From NCBI GenBank assembly GCA_963513935.1, contig OY740765.1, forward strand, positions 75,871,718 through 75,935,717: a stretch of DNA of 64,000 nucleotides, in the 5' to 3' direction. Positions 38,225-49,600 of the stretch are shown in pieces. Position 1 is the first letter of the stretch. Every line of letters starts with the position of its first letter. The position numbers and the translations under genes are program-made. The DNA is from Aphrophora alni. Lineage: Eukaryota > Arthropoda > Insecta > Hemiptera > Aphrophoridae. A model generated the notes under the pieces. The model was given only the letters and a program-made list of their open reading frames with translations. It made no database searches and had not been told where the DNA came from.

Positions 38225-38577
38225 TTCTCTGCCGCTATAAAAATTTCAATAGTACTAAAAACAGTTTTTGTTTCTGAACTATTTGCAGAAAATGGTAAAT
38301 GGTGGTGGTTACAATATTAAATATTTATCTTTTAAAATATTTCTGGATGTAATTAAATATTTGCAATATATTCGCCACTAACTAATCGATTGACTGAATA
38401 GTATTTTTTTTTCTTTGCTTTTGGTCAGGGAAAAATTTAATTAGTCAGGAAGTTTCATAATATCATATCACTAGCTACCCTGAGATGAAAGGTATTTTTT
38501 TTTTTAGGATTGGTCAGGGAAAAATTAAATTAGTCAGGGAATTTCATAAGGTCATATCACTAGCCACCCTTAATGCT

Positions 38578-39121
38578 GTATGTATTACTTGTGAATGATA
38601 ATTCAAAACACTGTATTCGTATATTATTTTTTGTTTTAGTTTAGTTATGTTAACACACATTGTCAAACTTTGTCACACATTGTCACTACGCATTGTAGTG
38701 ACACTTCGAAGTCCTAATAAAACCGCCAGGTTTCATCTTCTGGTTATATACTATTTTATAATAATACGCAACATTTTTATTAATTTTGTATATAATGGAA
38801 TTAAATTTTGATATCTGTGAAAGCTCTTATGTCAAAGTAAGAATTAAACAAAAAATTATAAGATAAAATATTACTTGGGTTAAATTATATACATGTCAGT
38901 TTCATTTGTTTTCAACTGACGAAAATATGCTTACACAACAGTAAAAACTGCCTGGTATTTTAGAATATCTAAATAACATTTCTAGAGTTAACATAGATGT
39001 GATTTCCGAGATTGTGATTGAATCTGCAGAGCCATAAAAAAATTCCTATCTATTTGTAATTGGAAAAAGAGTGTTTTCAAAATTGGTTGTATATTCTAGA
39101 TATGAATAAATATAAAATAGG
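38578..39121. other. No gene
   Basis: AT-rich spacer between the old hAT end and a Penelope-like element. Nothing recognised. Confidence 0.45.
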
Positions 39122-39316
39122 ATAAAATAAAGCAAAAGCTTAAAGTTTCAAATATTTAATAGTATAAATGAGCTACAATTGTTTCGCCTTGCGGCATCGA
39201 CGGGCTACTGATAATTTACAGGTATAGACAACTATTCAAACATAAGTACAGGAAACTGAAATACAATAGAGAAATCGGGAAAAAGGTAGGGGGATGACCT
39301 GGCAGGTAGAAAAAGG

Positions 39317-40298
39317 TTAATGAACTATGGTATGGATGGGTTTTAGAAGAGGTGACGAATTTAATACAATTTGGTCATTTAAGTTGAGAAATAGTTTTAA
39401 CTTCTTAGTTTGGCGTTTAAGTTTGGTCTTAAGGTTTAAGTTTGGTTTAAGTTTAAGTCTGGAGTTTAAGTTTGGCCTAAGTGAAATAGATCTATTTATT
39501 TCTAAACATTCTAAATTATTTAATCTATTGCTTTTATTTTCTATATGTAAGAGTTTAACATTCAATATCGGATCAAAACTATGACCCGAGTCCAAAAGGT
39601 GGTTAGCAAAGTTAGAGTTTCTATAGCCATGTTTCCAGCTATTTACATGTTCTTTAATTCTAACTTTTATAGATCTACCTGTTTGACCTATGTACTCAGA
39701 GTCACAATCTTGACAAGATATTTTATAAACTCCACTATTTTCTAACATTTCTTTTTATCTTTATTATTAACCAACATTTTCCTTAGATTTTTTGTACAAT
39801 AAAAGGCAACTTTACGATTACATTTAGTAGAAATAAGGTTACTGATTTTATAACTAGTTCTGTTGATATAAGATAATTTACAATATCTAACTATTTCAAT
39901 GTTCTCGTTATGGGAAGAGTGGACTAAATTTTCAGCTCTACGCTTTAACTTTTTTCTTAAAATATTATCTATTAAACTAACCTCATACTTATTATTAACA
40001 TCAATTTGTTTAACGACATTCAGTTCATCATAAAAGTCATTAGGTGAAAGAGGTATACTAATAAGTCTATGTACCATGCTGTGAAAAGCAGCATGTTTAT
40101 GGCTGATAGGATGGTTAGAATCAGCAGGTATAACTGTATCTGTATAAGTAGGTTTTCTGAAAATTTTAAATTTATGATAACTATCACTGATATTAATGTT
40201 AAGGTCCAAGAAATTAATGCTGTTATTGTTACCCACTTCCATAGTGAACTGAATGTTGTTAGTTACAGAATTTATGGTTTTAAGCTCTATATTTTATT
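39317..40298 (-). pseudogene. Penelope-like RT end plus GIY-YIG endonuclease
   Basis: From about 40298, NSVTNNIQFTMEVGNNN, SINFLDLNI, FKIFRKPTYTDT and SNHPISHKHAAFHSMVHRLI are the RT thumb/linker of Penelope proteins. It ends near 39750 with FYCTKNLRKMLVNN. A new frame from 39748 reads GVYKISCQDCDSEYIGQTGRSIK, the CxxC GIY-YIG nuclease, then FANHLLDSGHSFD. A Leu/Lys/Asn-rich repetitive C-terminus (39480-39412) follows. One frame change near 39745 separates the two domains. Confidence 0.85.
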
Positions 40299-40570
40299 GA
40301 GTGTTAAACTCTTACATATAGAAAATAAAAGCAATAGATTAAATAATTTAGAATGTTTAGAAATAAATAGATCTATTTCACTTAGGCCTATTCTCAACTT
40401 AAATGACCAAATTGTATTAAATTCGTCACCTCTTCTAAAACCCATCCCTACCATAGTTCATTAACCTTTTTCTACCTGCCAGGTCATCCCCCTACCTTTT
40501 TCCCGATTTCTCTATTGTATTTCAGTTTCCTATACTTATGTTTGAATAGTTGTCTATACCTGTAAATTAT

Positions 40571-40610
40571 CAGTAGCCCGTCGATGCCGCAAGGCGAAAC
40601 AATTGTAGCT
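40571..40610 (+). ncRNA. Degenerate hammerhead-like motif in Penelope tail
   Basis: GTCGATG then CCGCAAGG stem-loop and CGAAAC. The GAAA box and stem II (GCC/GGC) are kept but the CUGAUGA box is mutated. AGC before it and GCT after it can form stem I. The mirror copy lies on the minus strand at about 39171-39210. Presumably inactive. Confidence 0.35.
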
Positions 40611-40989
40611 CATTTATACTATTAAATATTTGAAACTTTAAGCTTTTGCTTTATTTTATCCTTGAATATGGAGTTTCAACAAGAAATATCTGCTATTACA
40701 TTAAAGTTAAATATAAAATAAATATATCAATTTAATTGACTTGAATTAATCATTGATTATAATGAAACACAGTAATCAAAATGAGTAGTTTTTGCTCTAA
40801 CAAATATATTTGGTAAGTGAAGGCATATAACAACAAAGTGAATCCAAATGATAATATCAATAGAGGGAAAAATCAATGCAATGATTTAGTGACAACATTT
40901 TTAAAGAGTTAATAGGCAACACAAGTATAATGGGGTCAAAGTATTTGTTTATTTATGAGGTTTATTTGTTTAAAAAAGTATTTTATTAT

Positions 40990-41760
40990 AAATAGAAGTG
41001 GGTTTTACCCCTTAGACACTTCAGCCTATAAGACTTTTTGTATACTTCTTAAATTCCTAACTAGCTTATGTCTATTCCTTTGGTTAGGGTTAAGATTTTC
41101 CTAGCTAGGTTGCTTCAAAGATCAGTTATCTTCTACGTCCAAATTGCTTCACATTTTCAAAGTATATGTTCCGCAGTTTTTAGGTTCTGATTACCTAGTC
41201 AGCATTTCAATAATTTCCTTGGGGGCATGGTGTTCAGATACTTCTTGAAACCGCCATGGCCTGATACGAAGCTTAGTATTTTCCTCAGATTTCGTTTATT
41301 TTATAAAATGACGAATTTAGAGAGTTTCAGATCTGGTTGGACCAGTAATCCATATAGTTTTCCCATGGAATATTTTGTCCATCGTTCTTCAATTTCGAAG
41401 TTTAGCCATTGTTATATTTTGCTACGCTTTAGTTATTCCGCATACAGGTTCTGGGGCAATGAAGGGTCTCTTGGTCCCATTTTTTGCTAGTTTATCTGCC
41501 TTTTCATTTCATTCATATCCTCTGTGATCTGGTATCCAGCTAAGTTTTACCTAGCTTTGGGTCAAAAGCTTATGTAAGGTTCGGTGACAATCCCACACAA
41601 GTGATGAGTAGTGTTTGTGTGAGCTTTCAGACTTTCTGGCAGCCTGACTGTCCGACCTTATAATGATATACTCTTTACCTAGACACAGTTGTGCGTAATC
41701 CAGTATTGCCATGAATTCTGCTTGGAATACAGTTGCGTATTTTTCCAAAACAATAGTTAT
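40990..41760 (-). mobile_element. LINE RNase H and C-terminal relic
   Basis: The minus strand at 41748-41551 reads VFQAEFMAILDYAQLCL then IIRSDSQAARK, the RNase H E and D blocks. Further down (about 41500-41440) comes GTKRPFIAPEPVCGI, which follows RNase H in Jockey/R1-like LINEs. Frames break often. The 3' end cannot be placed exactly. Confidence 0.65.
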
Positions 41761-41761
41761 A

Positions 41762-43440
41762 TTTTCCTTGGTTGTTTTTTCATATATTCCCGCACCTGTG
41801 CCAAAGTTAGTACAATATGTAAATAGGTACTTACCTTTTTAGCGGCCAGTAAAGTTTCCGGTAGAGTGGACAACAATGGTCATGTGACTTGCAGGTGGCC
41901 AGATTATTCCTGTCTAAACGTGTACTTGTCACCAGTGAAATAATATCGCATATGCTTGTGAAAACTAGTTGTAAAAATGATATCATTGGAAAAACAGCCA
42001 AAAAGGGAAATATAAAATGGAACATTTGTAATAATTCATAAAATTTTTACACTCATTCTTAGATGTTTGTTACATTCATTAGGATCCCCTAAAAGTGTCT
42101 CTGATATACCAAGAGTATGTTTACTGTACCAAGGGTTTTAAATTTAATGACTAATATAGTTCATCGAGACATTTTCCATCATTTGTATATATAAAAACTT
42201 TACATATACACAAATGATGACAAATATATAAATAAAATATACCAAGAGTACCTCTTCTATTAACACATTCCTTCACTCAGGTTCTACTTCTAATTAACCT
42301 CTCAATAAAGGAAATTTTAATAAAGAATAATGCCTGCTGCTGTACTTTTTTCGTTGTTTTTAAGCGTGTGCAAATGTTCTTTCAAATATTTATATTCCAT
42401 TTACAACTTGAGTTATTATACAACTCTACCACTAAATTAAAACACTTTAAATTTACTAAGAATTATTAAAAGAATTACAAACAAAAGTAATCACAGAACT
42501 AACCAACAAAAATATTAGAACACACACTCACTTCTTTCAAAAACATACTAACATAAGGACAAAACAATCTACATGTAATTTCAATACAACAATCCACTTT
42601 TATCTCTCCAAAACAGAACAATAATACTATAAAAACACTGTGTAAAAAAAGACAGAACTTCTTCTTTCATGTTTACTAACAGCAACTTACAGGTGAGACT
42701 GAGACAAGTGATTGGGAAAAAATACTTGATTTCAGAATTTATTTCAAACTAATAAAATGCTCTGGGTTCAGGCAGAACATTAGTTATGATAAAAATAGCT
42801 TTTCTACATGTTCTGTGCATTTTATTTTCTTAAAATATTCCCAAATACAAATATTCCCTACTACCATGATAGCAATGTTCAGCAATTGCAAATATACCGA
42901 ATAAAATCATGCAAGCGCTGCTCAGCAAACAACATTGGGTGATTAAAATGTCCTTTAGTTTTTCGCTTAAATACATAGCCACTTCACTAACAGCTTCGCC
43001 ACTACCACATGACAATGAATTAATCACACAATGAACTTATCAACAGCAGTGATCTCAGTCGACTGGCAGTAAATAAAAGAGTGTCCTGTAAAGTGTAATG
43101 ATAACATTGGTTACATCTAAACACTTACTGGGTGATAAGTTAACTAGTAACCATTACTATCCCTGTCTATGAATCTCTAAATTTAATAGGGCCTATGAAA
43201 ATATATCTCTATAAAATATATGCAACTATTTTTTTAATATTTCAAGGGGGGGAACTCTTTGAACACCCCTCCTCGATATATGTCCCTAATTTAGTTCTAA
43301 GTGTGATTTCCTAAAATAAACTACTAATTCTATAACTTAATTAATTACTAACTCTTACTAGTCAAGTTATTGTTTTTGATCATGTTTCTGCAGTTTTCTG
43401 TGTGACTTTGATATAAAAGTAGTGTTACCCAGCCTGAAAA
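41762..43440. other. AT-rich spacer; small hairpin and one unassigned small frame
   Basis: A short palindrome lies at 42176-42217 (CATCATTTGTATAT and its complement). At 43027-42830 (-) a 65-codon frame without a proper ATG start holds a hydrophobic segment (LLSSACMILFGIFAI), with AATAAA soon after its stop. On - a good donor-like AAG|GTAAGT lies near 41841. None of these can be assigned to a gene. Confidence 0.35.
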
Positions 43441-45560
43441 AAGGATCTATCTTGCTTCATAAAACAGGCATCCATCATCAAATAATGTCAGATGTCCATT
43501 ATATACTTCCATTGCCACTCTCCAGAGCTGTTTATTTGTGAAGATAATTGTATTAGTTCCTCTATTTCCAATACATTCCTTCAGTGAGTTTGAAGATGTG
43601 CACCTCAAAAAGTATGTGTTAAAATGTCTCCACATCATCCCTACATACCTGACAGCTATTAAAACTATTCCAAATTGAAATGGTGAAGATACTGTAATGT
43701 AACAATATGCCTTGATCTGTCTATAACTGCAAAAATAGCTGTAGAGCGGGAAATATCTTGATAAATTGCAGGATAAAATGTTTCTGTCTGTATTTGATAT
43801 AAATGTCTATCTTTAATGGTAGTTTTCCATAGCAATGTCTATTCCTTACAAACCTCAACAGCTGCTAAACTCTTACACTTTGACAAAGAATATTGTGAAG
43901 TAAAATTACTAGAATCACTATTACAAAAGTATTACTAGAGATTTGTAATATATTTGTGGATAAAAGTTGCTAAAAAGAAAAATCAATTTATAAAATTTTC
44001 ATTAGACATGGTTAATTTTTACGTAAAAGTGAATATTTGCTCACTATTTTCAAAAATTCACCAAAAATATAATTATTATTCAAAACCCAAGTTTTTATTA
44101 CCTATGTTCTCAGAAAGATAGATAGATTTTATGTGTGTAATGCAAAAAATTTTAGATGGAAACATTTTGGAGTTATTATGTACGAAATCAACAAAATTAC
44201 CCTGTAACCGAGGCAAAATTCCACAGAAATAGGTATATAAACCAATAAAAAAAATTTTTATAGATAGGCCTATATAAATTTATAAACATTTTGCATACAT
44301 TTTGGTAAAAACATAATCAATTTATAAAATTTTCATTAGACAAAATTATTTTTATATGTAAACATATGGAAATTTGCTAAAAAGGTAGACCAGATTATAA
44401 CATAACCTATCTTAGACAGCCTCAGTATTTTTGATGTCTGACAATAACATTCACAAAACAATAATACAGATATACACAAATTATAATAAATAAATAAAAC
44501 AAACCTTCAGAATAACAGAAATATAATCCCAAGTCACATACGCACTACACCTATCACATGTCATTTTATTACACAAACAACGGCAACTACTTTGGTAAAA
44601 TAGATATATCTCGCGATCTATGACAGATAGAAAGATTTGGAAAGCACAGATCAAAAGAGAAAGATGTGATCTACATAACAGTGTTATGATTGACCTGTTT
44701 GACAGAAAAATAGATTTGTGAATATCTGAGAAAAATGGCGTCATTTCTACTTACAACCGTACAGTTCAAATCTTTGATTTTACGTATAAAAATATGCAAA
44801 CTTTAGCAATTTTTGGAATATTATTTATGACTTTTGTGGTTTTTTTGCATGATTATGCATCTAAGGAACATTAGCTTCCCAACGGTATTTTATTTATTGC
44901 GATAGGACGATTCTAAGTGGGCGAAATGTTGAATTGCAAAATACATGTTTTATGATCGATATGGAGTGTTGACTAAACCATGTGTCAACACTCGACCCGA
45001 AATGGGGCGATTGAAGGGTTAAAATGCATACCTGTTTTCCATCCAGGATGAGGCAATTATACATTAATTGCAAGAAGCTCTGCATCCATACTTGAATGTG
45101 CATTAACTGGTAAAAAGTACCTTTCCCATATATATATAACCTGTTCCAGACCTTATGTTTTTCAACTCCACTGATTCATTTTTGAGAACTTCTTGTACTC
45201 TCTATGTATCTCGACGAAGAGTCAGAGATAGCATGCTCTTTGTTAGCCTTGTAAAAATACAAATCACCGATCTAATTCTATATACATCCATTCTTTCCCA
45301 GAGTGGTTTACATAAGTTAGTATTTATTGGTTCAGTAGCTTCAATCTGTTTAGTGAAAGCTTGTTTGATGTTTTCAACTGCAGTTAAATTTTTCAATGGA
45401 TGATTAAATGGCAATTTCTGGATTCCTAGGTGATTTTGCTTTTTAATATATACATCTAATAGTTCCAATGTAAGATCTATTTCCATTGCTGCAATGGTAG
45501 TTCTAGTACATCTTATGAAAATTCTCAGTGTTATAAAATGCATGAGTATTATTTTTACAA
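43440..45560 (-). mobile_element. Jockey-like LINE relic split by TTAA-family copy 3
   Basis: Upstream on -, 45543-45202 reads LRIFIRCTRTTIAAMEIDLT...LLDVYI, the post-RT ALRxxxGxxRTTPxxALE block of Jockey-like LINEs, then an RNase H start in broken frames to 45023. The C-terminal part resumes at about 43880-43440, with MMWRHFNTYFLRCTSSNSL in one frame and CRDDVETF in another. The TTAA-family copy lies between. Confidence 0.6.
43885..45018 (+). mobile_element. TTAA-family element, copy 3
   Basis: The right end GCGATTGAAGGG is followed by TTAA (45019-45022). The 44600-45018 part matches copy 2 (27860-28260) and, inverted, the left end of copy 1. The left part has two ~350-bp repeat units (CAATTTATAAAATTTTCATTAGAC near 43980 and 44318). 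The left terminus is not recognisable. The sequence GAAATGACGCCATTTTTCTC (minus) at about 44735-44755 is the empty site of the hAT in copy 1. Confidence 0.55.
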
Positions 45561-45808
45561 TATTTTTTCCTTAAGTGTCATTACACCAGAGCCCATATTT
45601 AAATACGAGTTTTTTTTTTAATCACACTATTGAAAAAACATCATTATTTTTAATTAAAACTTAAATAAAAAATAAGAAATTTACCAATTATGTGTTGCTA
45701 AATAAATAAATAGTAAATAATCAAATGATATATTTTGGACATAAACAATTTTTTTGAAATAATCACAAATGAAAGTAAAAATAATTTACCTAGTAAACTA
45801 ATATGTAT

Positions 45809-46152
45809 TTTAAAATAAAGTTTTCTTAGCTTTATTTCCGTCAAGTGACCTCTTTTTTCTAATCGTGACGCGTTTCGGGACTTTTATCCCATCTTCAGAC
45901 ACAAATATATTAATTTTAATCACTCGACTGAGGTCGTCAAACACTAAAATGATTCATAAAACACACATATCACATTAAAAGTCTGTTTTAATGTACACCT
46001 TCTTGCTACCGGACGTCAACTGACCATCTGTTATCTCGTGCACTCATATATTTGTGTCTGAAGATGGGATAAAAGTCCTGAAACTCGCCACGATTACAAA
46101 AAAGAGGTCACTTGACGGAAACAAAGGTAAGAAAACTTTATTTTAAAATAAT
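45809..46152. mobile_element. Orphan inverted pair of Penelope-type tails
   Basis: Bases 45809-45910 and about 46048-46152 are reverse complements with few mismatches, separated by about 140 bp. Each arm holds a hammerhead-like CTGAAGA...GAAAC motif. There is no coding sequence; the shape is that of an element reduced to its two inverted tails. Confidence 0.6.
45871..45900 (-). ncRNA. Hammerhead-like motif (CUGAAGA variant)
   Basis: The minus strand reads CTGAAGA, one T, GGGA-loop-TCCC stem II, then GAAAC. The mirror copy at 46058-46084 (+) has lost the last stem II pair (TCCT). The U-to-A change in CUGAUGA would impair standard cleavage. Confidence 0.35.
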
Positions 46153-46370
46153 AGTGACCTGGATACTGAAAATGAATTCATTAATATGTATTGTTGTATT
46201 TCATATTTAGCCTCCAAAAAAAAACTAAGTTTTAATATGGAAAAAATAAACATGTATAATGAATCCAATTGTTGTTTACATTAATATTATCTAGATGACC
46301 ATTACAAAATTGATTTTAAAAGAATACAGCACATTATGTACAGCAGAACTGGGTTCCCAACACTGAATAT
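46153..46370. other. ZFAND1 3' UTR and downstream
   Basis: AT-rich. No certain poly(A) signal was chosen. Confidence 0.4.
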
Positions 46371-46625
46371 TTAAGTATATTTTTCCAAATTTGTTAGTAC
46401 AGGAATACCATCTACTACATTTACTGTTTTTTCTGTTTGGTATTCTAAAACTAAAGATCCACCATTAAAAATAGAGTTTTCTTTAATAAGTTCATCCACA
46501 GATTTACTCATATCTAATATTTGGCCATCTTCTTTATTAAACAGTCTTAGTTTTTTACTGTCAGGTTTGTCGTTATTATTTTCAGTTTTCAACTTCTTGG
46601 AAAACATATCAAGACACTTTCCAAT
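46371..46625 (-). CDS. ZFAND1: ZFAND1 exon 4 (terminal)
   Basis: 84 codons plus stop. Acceptor TTGTTTTAG. It begins IGKCLDMFSKKLKTENN and ends VLTNLEKYT with TAA at 46371-46373. It completes the ubiquitin-like C-terminal domain. Confidence 0.95.
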   Translation of the reverse strand: MGKCLDMFSKKLKTENNNDKPDSKKLRLFNKEDGQILDMSKSVDELIKENSIFNGGSLVLEYQTEKTVNVVDGIPVLTNLEKYT

Positions 46626-49600
46626 CTAAAACAACAACAAAAATATAATCAGAAAAGTTGAGTATATTACTATGCTCAAATTGAAAAATGTTGATTTAAA
46701 AATTATTATCGGACATGGAATCTCATGAATCTGTCTGATGCATAATACTTTTTTCAGTAAAATCAAAGTTAGTTCTATAATGGCTCTATTAATATACTTA
46801 CCGACCAATCTTTTGAAACAAACAATGCTCGAGCAGGATTGGAACTAGTTAAAGAAGGATACACCATAAAAAAAACTCTATCCTGTGAAGGTATATGAGC
46901 ATCACCGACAGCTTTGCCTTTTATTTTCATCAAACGAATCTTGAAAGCTGTAGTACTTAATTTTGAATCTTTCACAGCAGCACTTAGTTTGTCATCAACC
47001 TTAAACATGTTAGTACATCATTTATATATATATAAACTTTGGTCATATTTTTATAATATAAATGTTTTTAAAGCAACACATTCAACAGGTTTCCAATCGT
47101 TCAAACTTCATTTATTTGTGCCTTCACTGTTCTGCATATGTACATTTACTTACAAACCATCAAATGAATGAAAATAGATTTTTTTACAAAAAACAAGTCA
47201 TCATCCTCAGTTGTAACAACCCTAGTGACATTGGACTGACTGTATGTACACTTATTTTCCACATTTATCATACAACAATAGACACCATTGTTAACACCAA
47301 CCACGTTTTCTCCCACTCAAGGATTTATATATCATTGTAGCGTCTATGATGTCCACTTTCCTTGCAAGGTAAGCAATTTTATCAGTTTTCCAGATCTGTC
47401 ACAATAATTGATGTCATTCTAGCTTCTTCTTCTTATTATTATTATTATTATTTTTGAGGTGAAAAACCATTTCGGTCATTATCACCTTAAAAAAATTGAG
47501 CATGAAGATGCTCCACCTTAAAAACTTACAAATAACACAATGACATTAAAAACAATAACAAATATAAATAAACAACAACATAATATAGTATAAGGCTGTA
47601 AAATGGCCTGCAACAAGTTAACAAAGTATGGTTGTTACAAAGTATGGTAAATTACAATTAACAACAATGAAAACAAATATTACAGGGCTGTAAAAGGGCT
47701 CGCAACGAGTTATGAAAGATAGAATGTTAATCAAAAAAAAAATTACTTATACAACACAAAATATTACATAGCTGTAAAGAGGCTCTTCAATAATGAAATC
47801 AAAAATTTGCTTTTAAATTTTATCAAAAATATTCAGAAGACACAAAACTGATCAAGGATCTGAGCATTATCCCCAAACATCACCTGAATGTAATTTGATT
47901 GGGCAAAAGTTCATCACACACCTCTTAACACTAACATTCAATGAGGATGTGCTTAATTGATCACACACCTTGACAAAATGGGCATTGTGACTGATTCCCA
48001 CGTTCCATCAGAAATCCATGAGTGATCATGAAACGACCAATACGAACACGGGTAATCACCACATCCTCTCGACGACTGGCACGTACAAATGAATTCCACG
48101 GACTGACAGTATCTTTTACTTCCCTCACTTTATTGAACTCTATATTTGTCCATGTCCACTCTTCTTCCCATTTCCTACACAAAATAATTTTAACTGTTAA
48201 TACAAAGTCAGATACCATAACACCCTATGTTTCTCGGTACCCAGCAAATACTACGACGCCCCGTAGCTGAAGTCTGTGTATGGAACATAAGATATCTTCA
48301 ACCAAGCGACCCCTAGAATACATATCCTGGATAGACCGTAAAGCACTTTTGGAATCGGTACACAAAAGATAATGACGGAAACCAGTTGGAACAGTATTAA
48401 GGCCTTTCAAAATAGCAAAGAGTTTGGCAGAAAATACACTATAAGCTGAGGGTAATCCATACATATACGTCCGACCAGATAAGTATATGCACAACCAACT
48501 TTATTGTCCAGTTTAAAGTCATCTGTGAAAATAATTTCACTAGATGGGCATTCATCAAGTATATAGTGAAACTCCTGACGATATACTACAGGAGTGTTGT
48601 GCTTGATGAACCTGGACAGTAAAATATCAAAAATTGGCATTTGAATGAGCCATGGAGGAATAAAACATGGAGTATTCTCATTCATTGGACGAAGTACAAG
48701 GCCCAAATTGTCAAGGATTCTAAGTGTTCTAATGCCAAATAGGGCAGTACAATTTTGATGACATTTATATCGTTCCACCAAAAATTTTTTAAATAGTATG
48801 TCGTAAGCCGGATGATACGGTTTTGAGCGTAGACTACATATATATGTTATTTGTATTTGCTGTCTTTGTTGAGCAAGAGATGGTTCGCCAGTCTCAGCAA
48901 GTAAGCTAGATACTGGATTTGAACAAAATGCTCCAGAAACAATACACAGTGCAGAGTTATGTATCAAGCTTCTTAATGGCTGATGGTCTTACGGATGAGT
49001 AGACAATAGAGCCATAATCAATCCACGATCAAACAACAGCACGGTAAGATCGTAGCATACAAGTCCTTTATGCTCCCCACCGAAAACCGCTGAGAACATG
49101 TAACATGTCAAGTATTTTATTGCACCGTGTTTACAGATTAGATGGATGTGGAATCCAAGAAAGTCTAGGATCAAATAATAGGCCTAAAAATTTAATAGTT
49201 TCAGTAGTTTGAAGTTGTGTTCCGTCAATAAATAATAAATGCTGATGGTTCAGTCTTTGACGACTAAAAGCAATACATTGCGTTTTAGAAGCAGAGAACT
49301 TGAATCTTGTCAATCTTGACCAATATTTCTATTTATTACAAGTTGAAGGTCTCTTTCATCAGTTGCCATACCTCGAATAACCACATATATAGCAAAATCA
49401 TCAACAAATAGAGAAGAGTGGACAGGCACTGCACGTTAGCGGTAATGCTTCTGATTGCTACAGCAAAAAGGGTCATGCCGAGCACACTATCCTGAGGGAC
49501 ACCATTCTCTAAGTGATAACGATCAGAAAACATAGTTCCAACACACACTCTGAAATATCTGTTCCTAAGGAAGTTCTTTATAAAAACAAGAATATTACCA

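Larger units (their letters stand above)
22472..38573 (+). mobile_element. Old BED-type hAT, related to the one at 3208, split by three later insertions
   Basis: Homologous transposase pieces occur in order on + at 24819-25725, about 31846-32003, 33543-34000 and 34190-34650. A candidate 5' end CAGAGTGGCGATTGACTAGG starts at 22472, 2.3 kb before the ATG (1.9 kb in the young copy). Two candidate 3' ends (...CTAGCTACCCTG at 38499 and ...CTAGCCACCCT at 38573) share the GGTCAGGGAAAAAT subterminal motif. TTGCT before the 5' end and ATGCT after the 3' end match at 4 of 5. The outer limits are tentative; the gene pieces are secure. Confidence 0.6.
39122..40662 (-). mobile_element. Penelope-like retroelement, 5'-truncated, with inverted tail copy
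   Basis: The coding part lies on - (40298-39317). The 3' part and tail (39122-39560) are repeated as reverse complement at about 40300-40662. The right copy lacks about 76 bp that in the left copy hold repeated TTTAAGTTTGG units. Inverted tails are typical of Penelope elements. The RT is cut at about 40298, where the inverted copy begins. Confidence 0.85.

Noticed and set aside
40069..40464. 131-codon plus frame
   Set aside because: Joins antisense of the Penelope RT with the inverted copy of its own 3' part; a product of the inverted structure.
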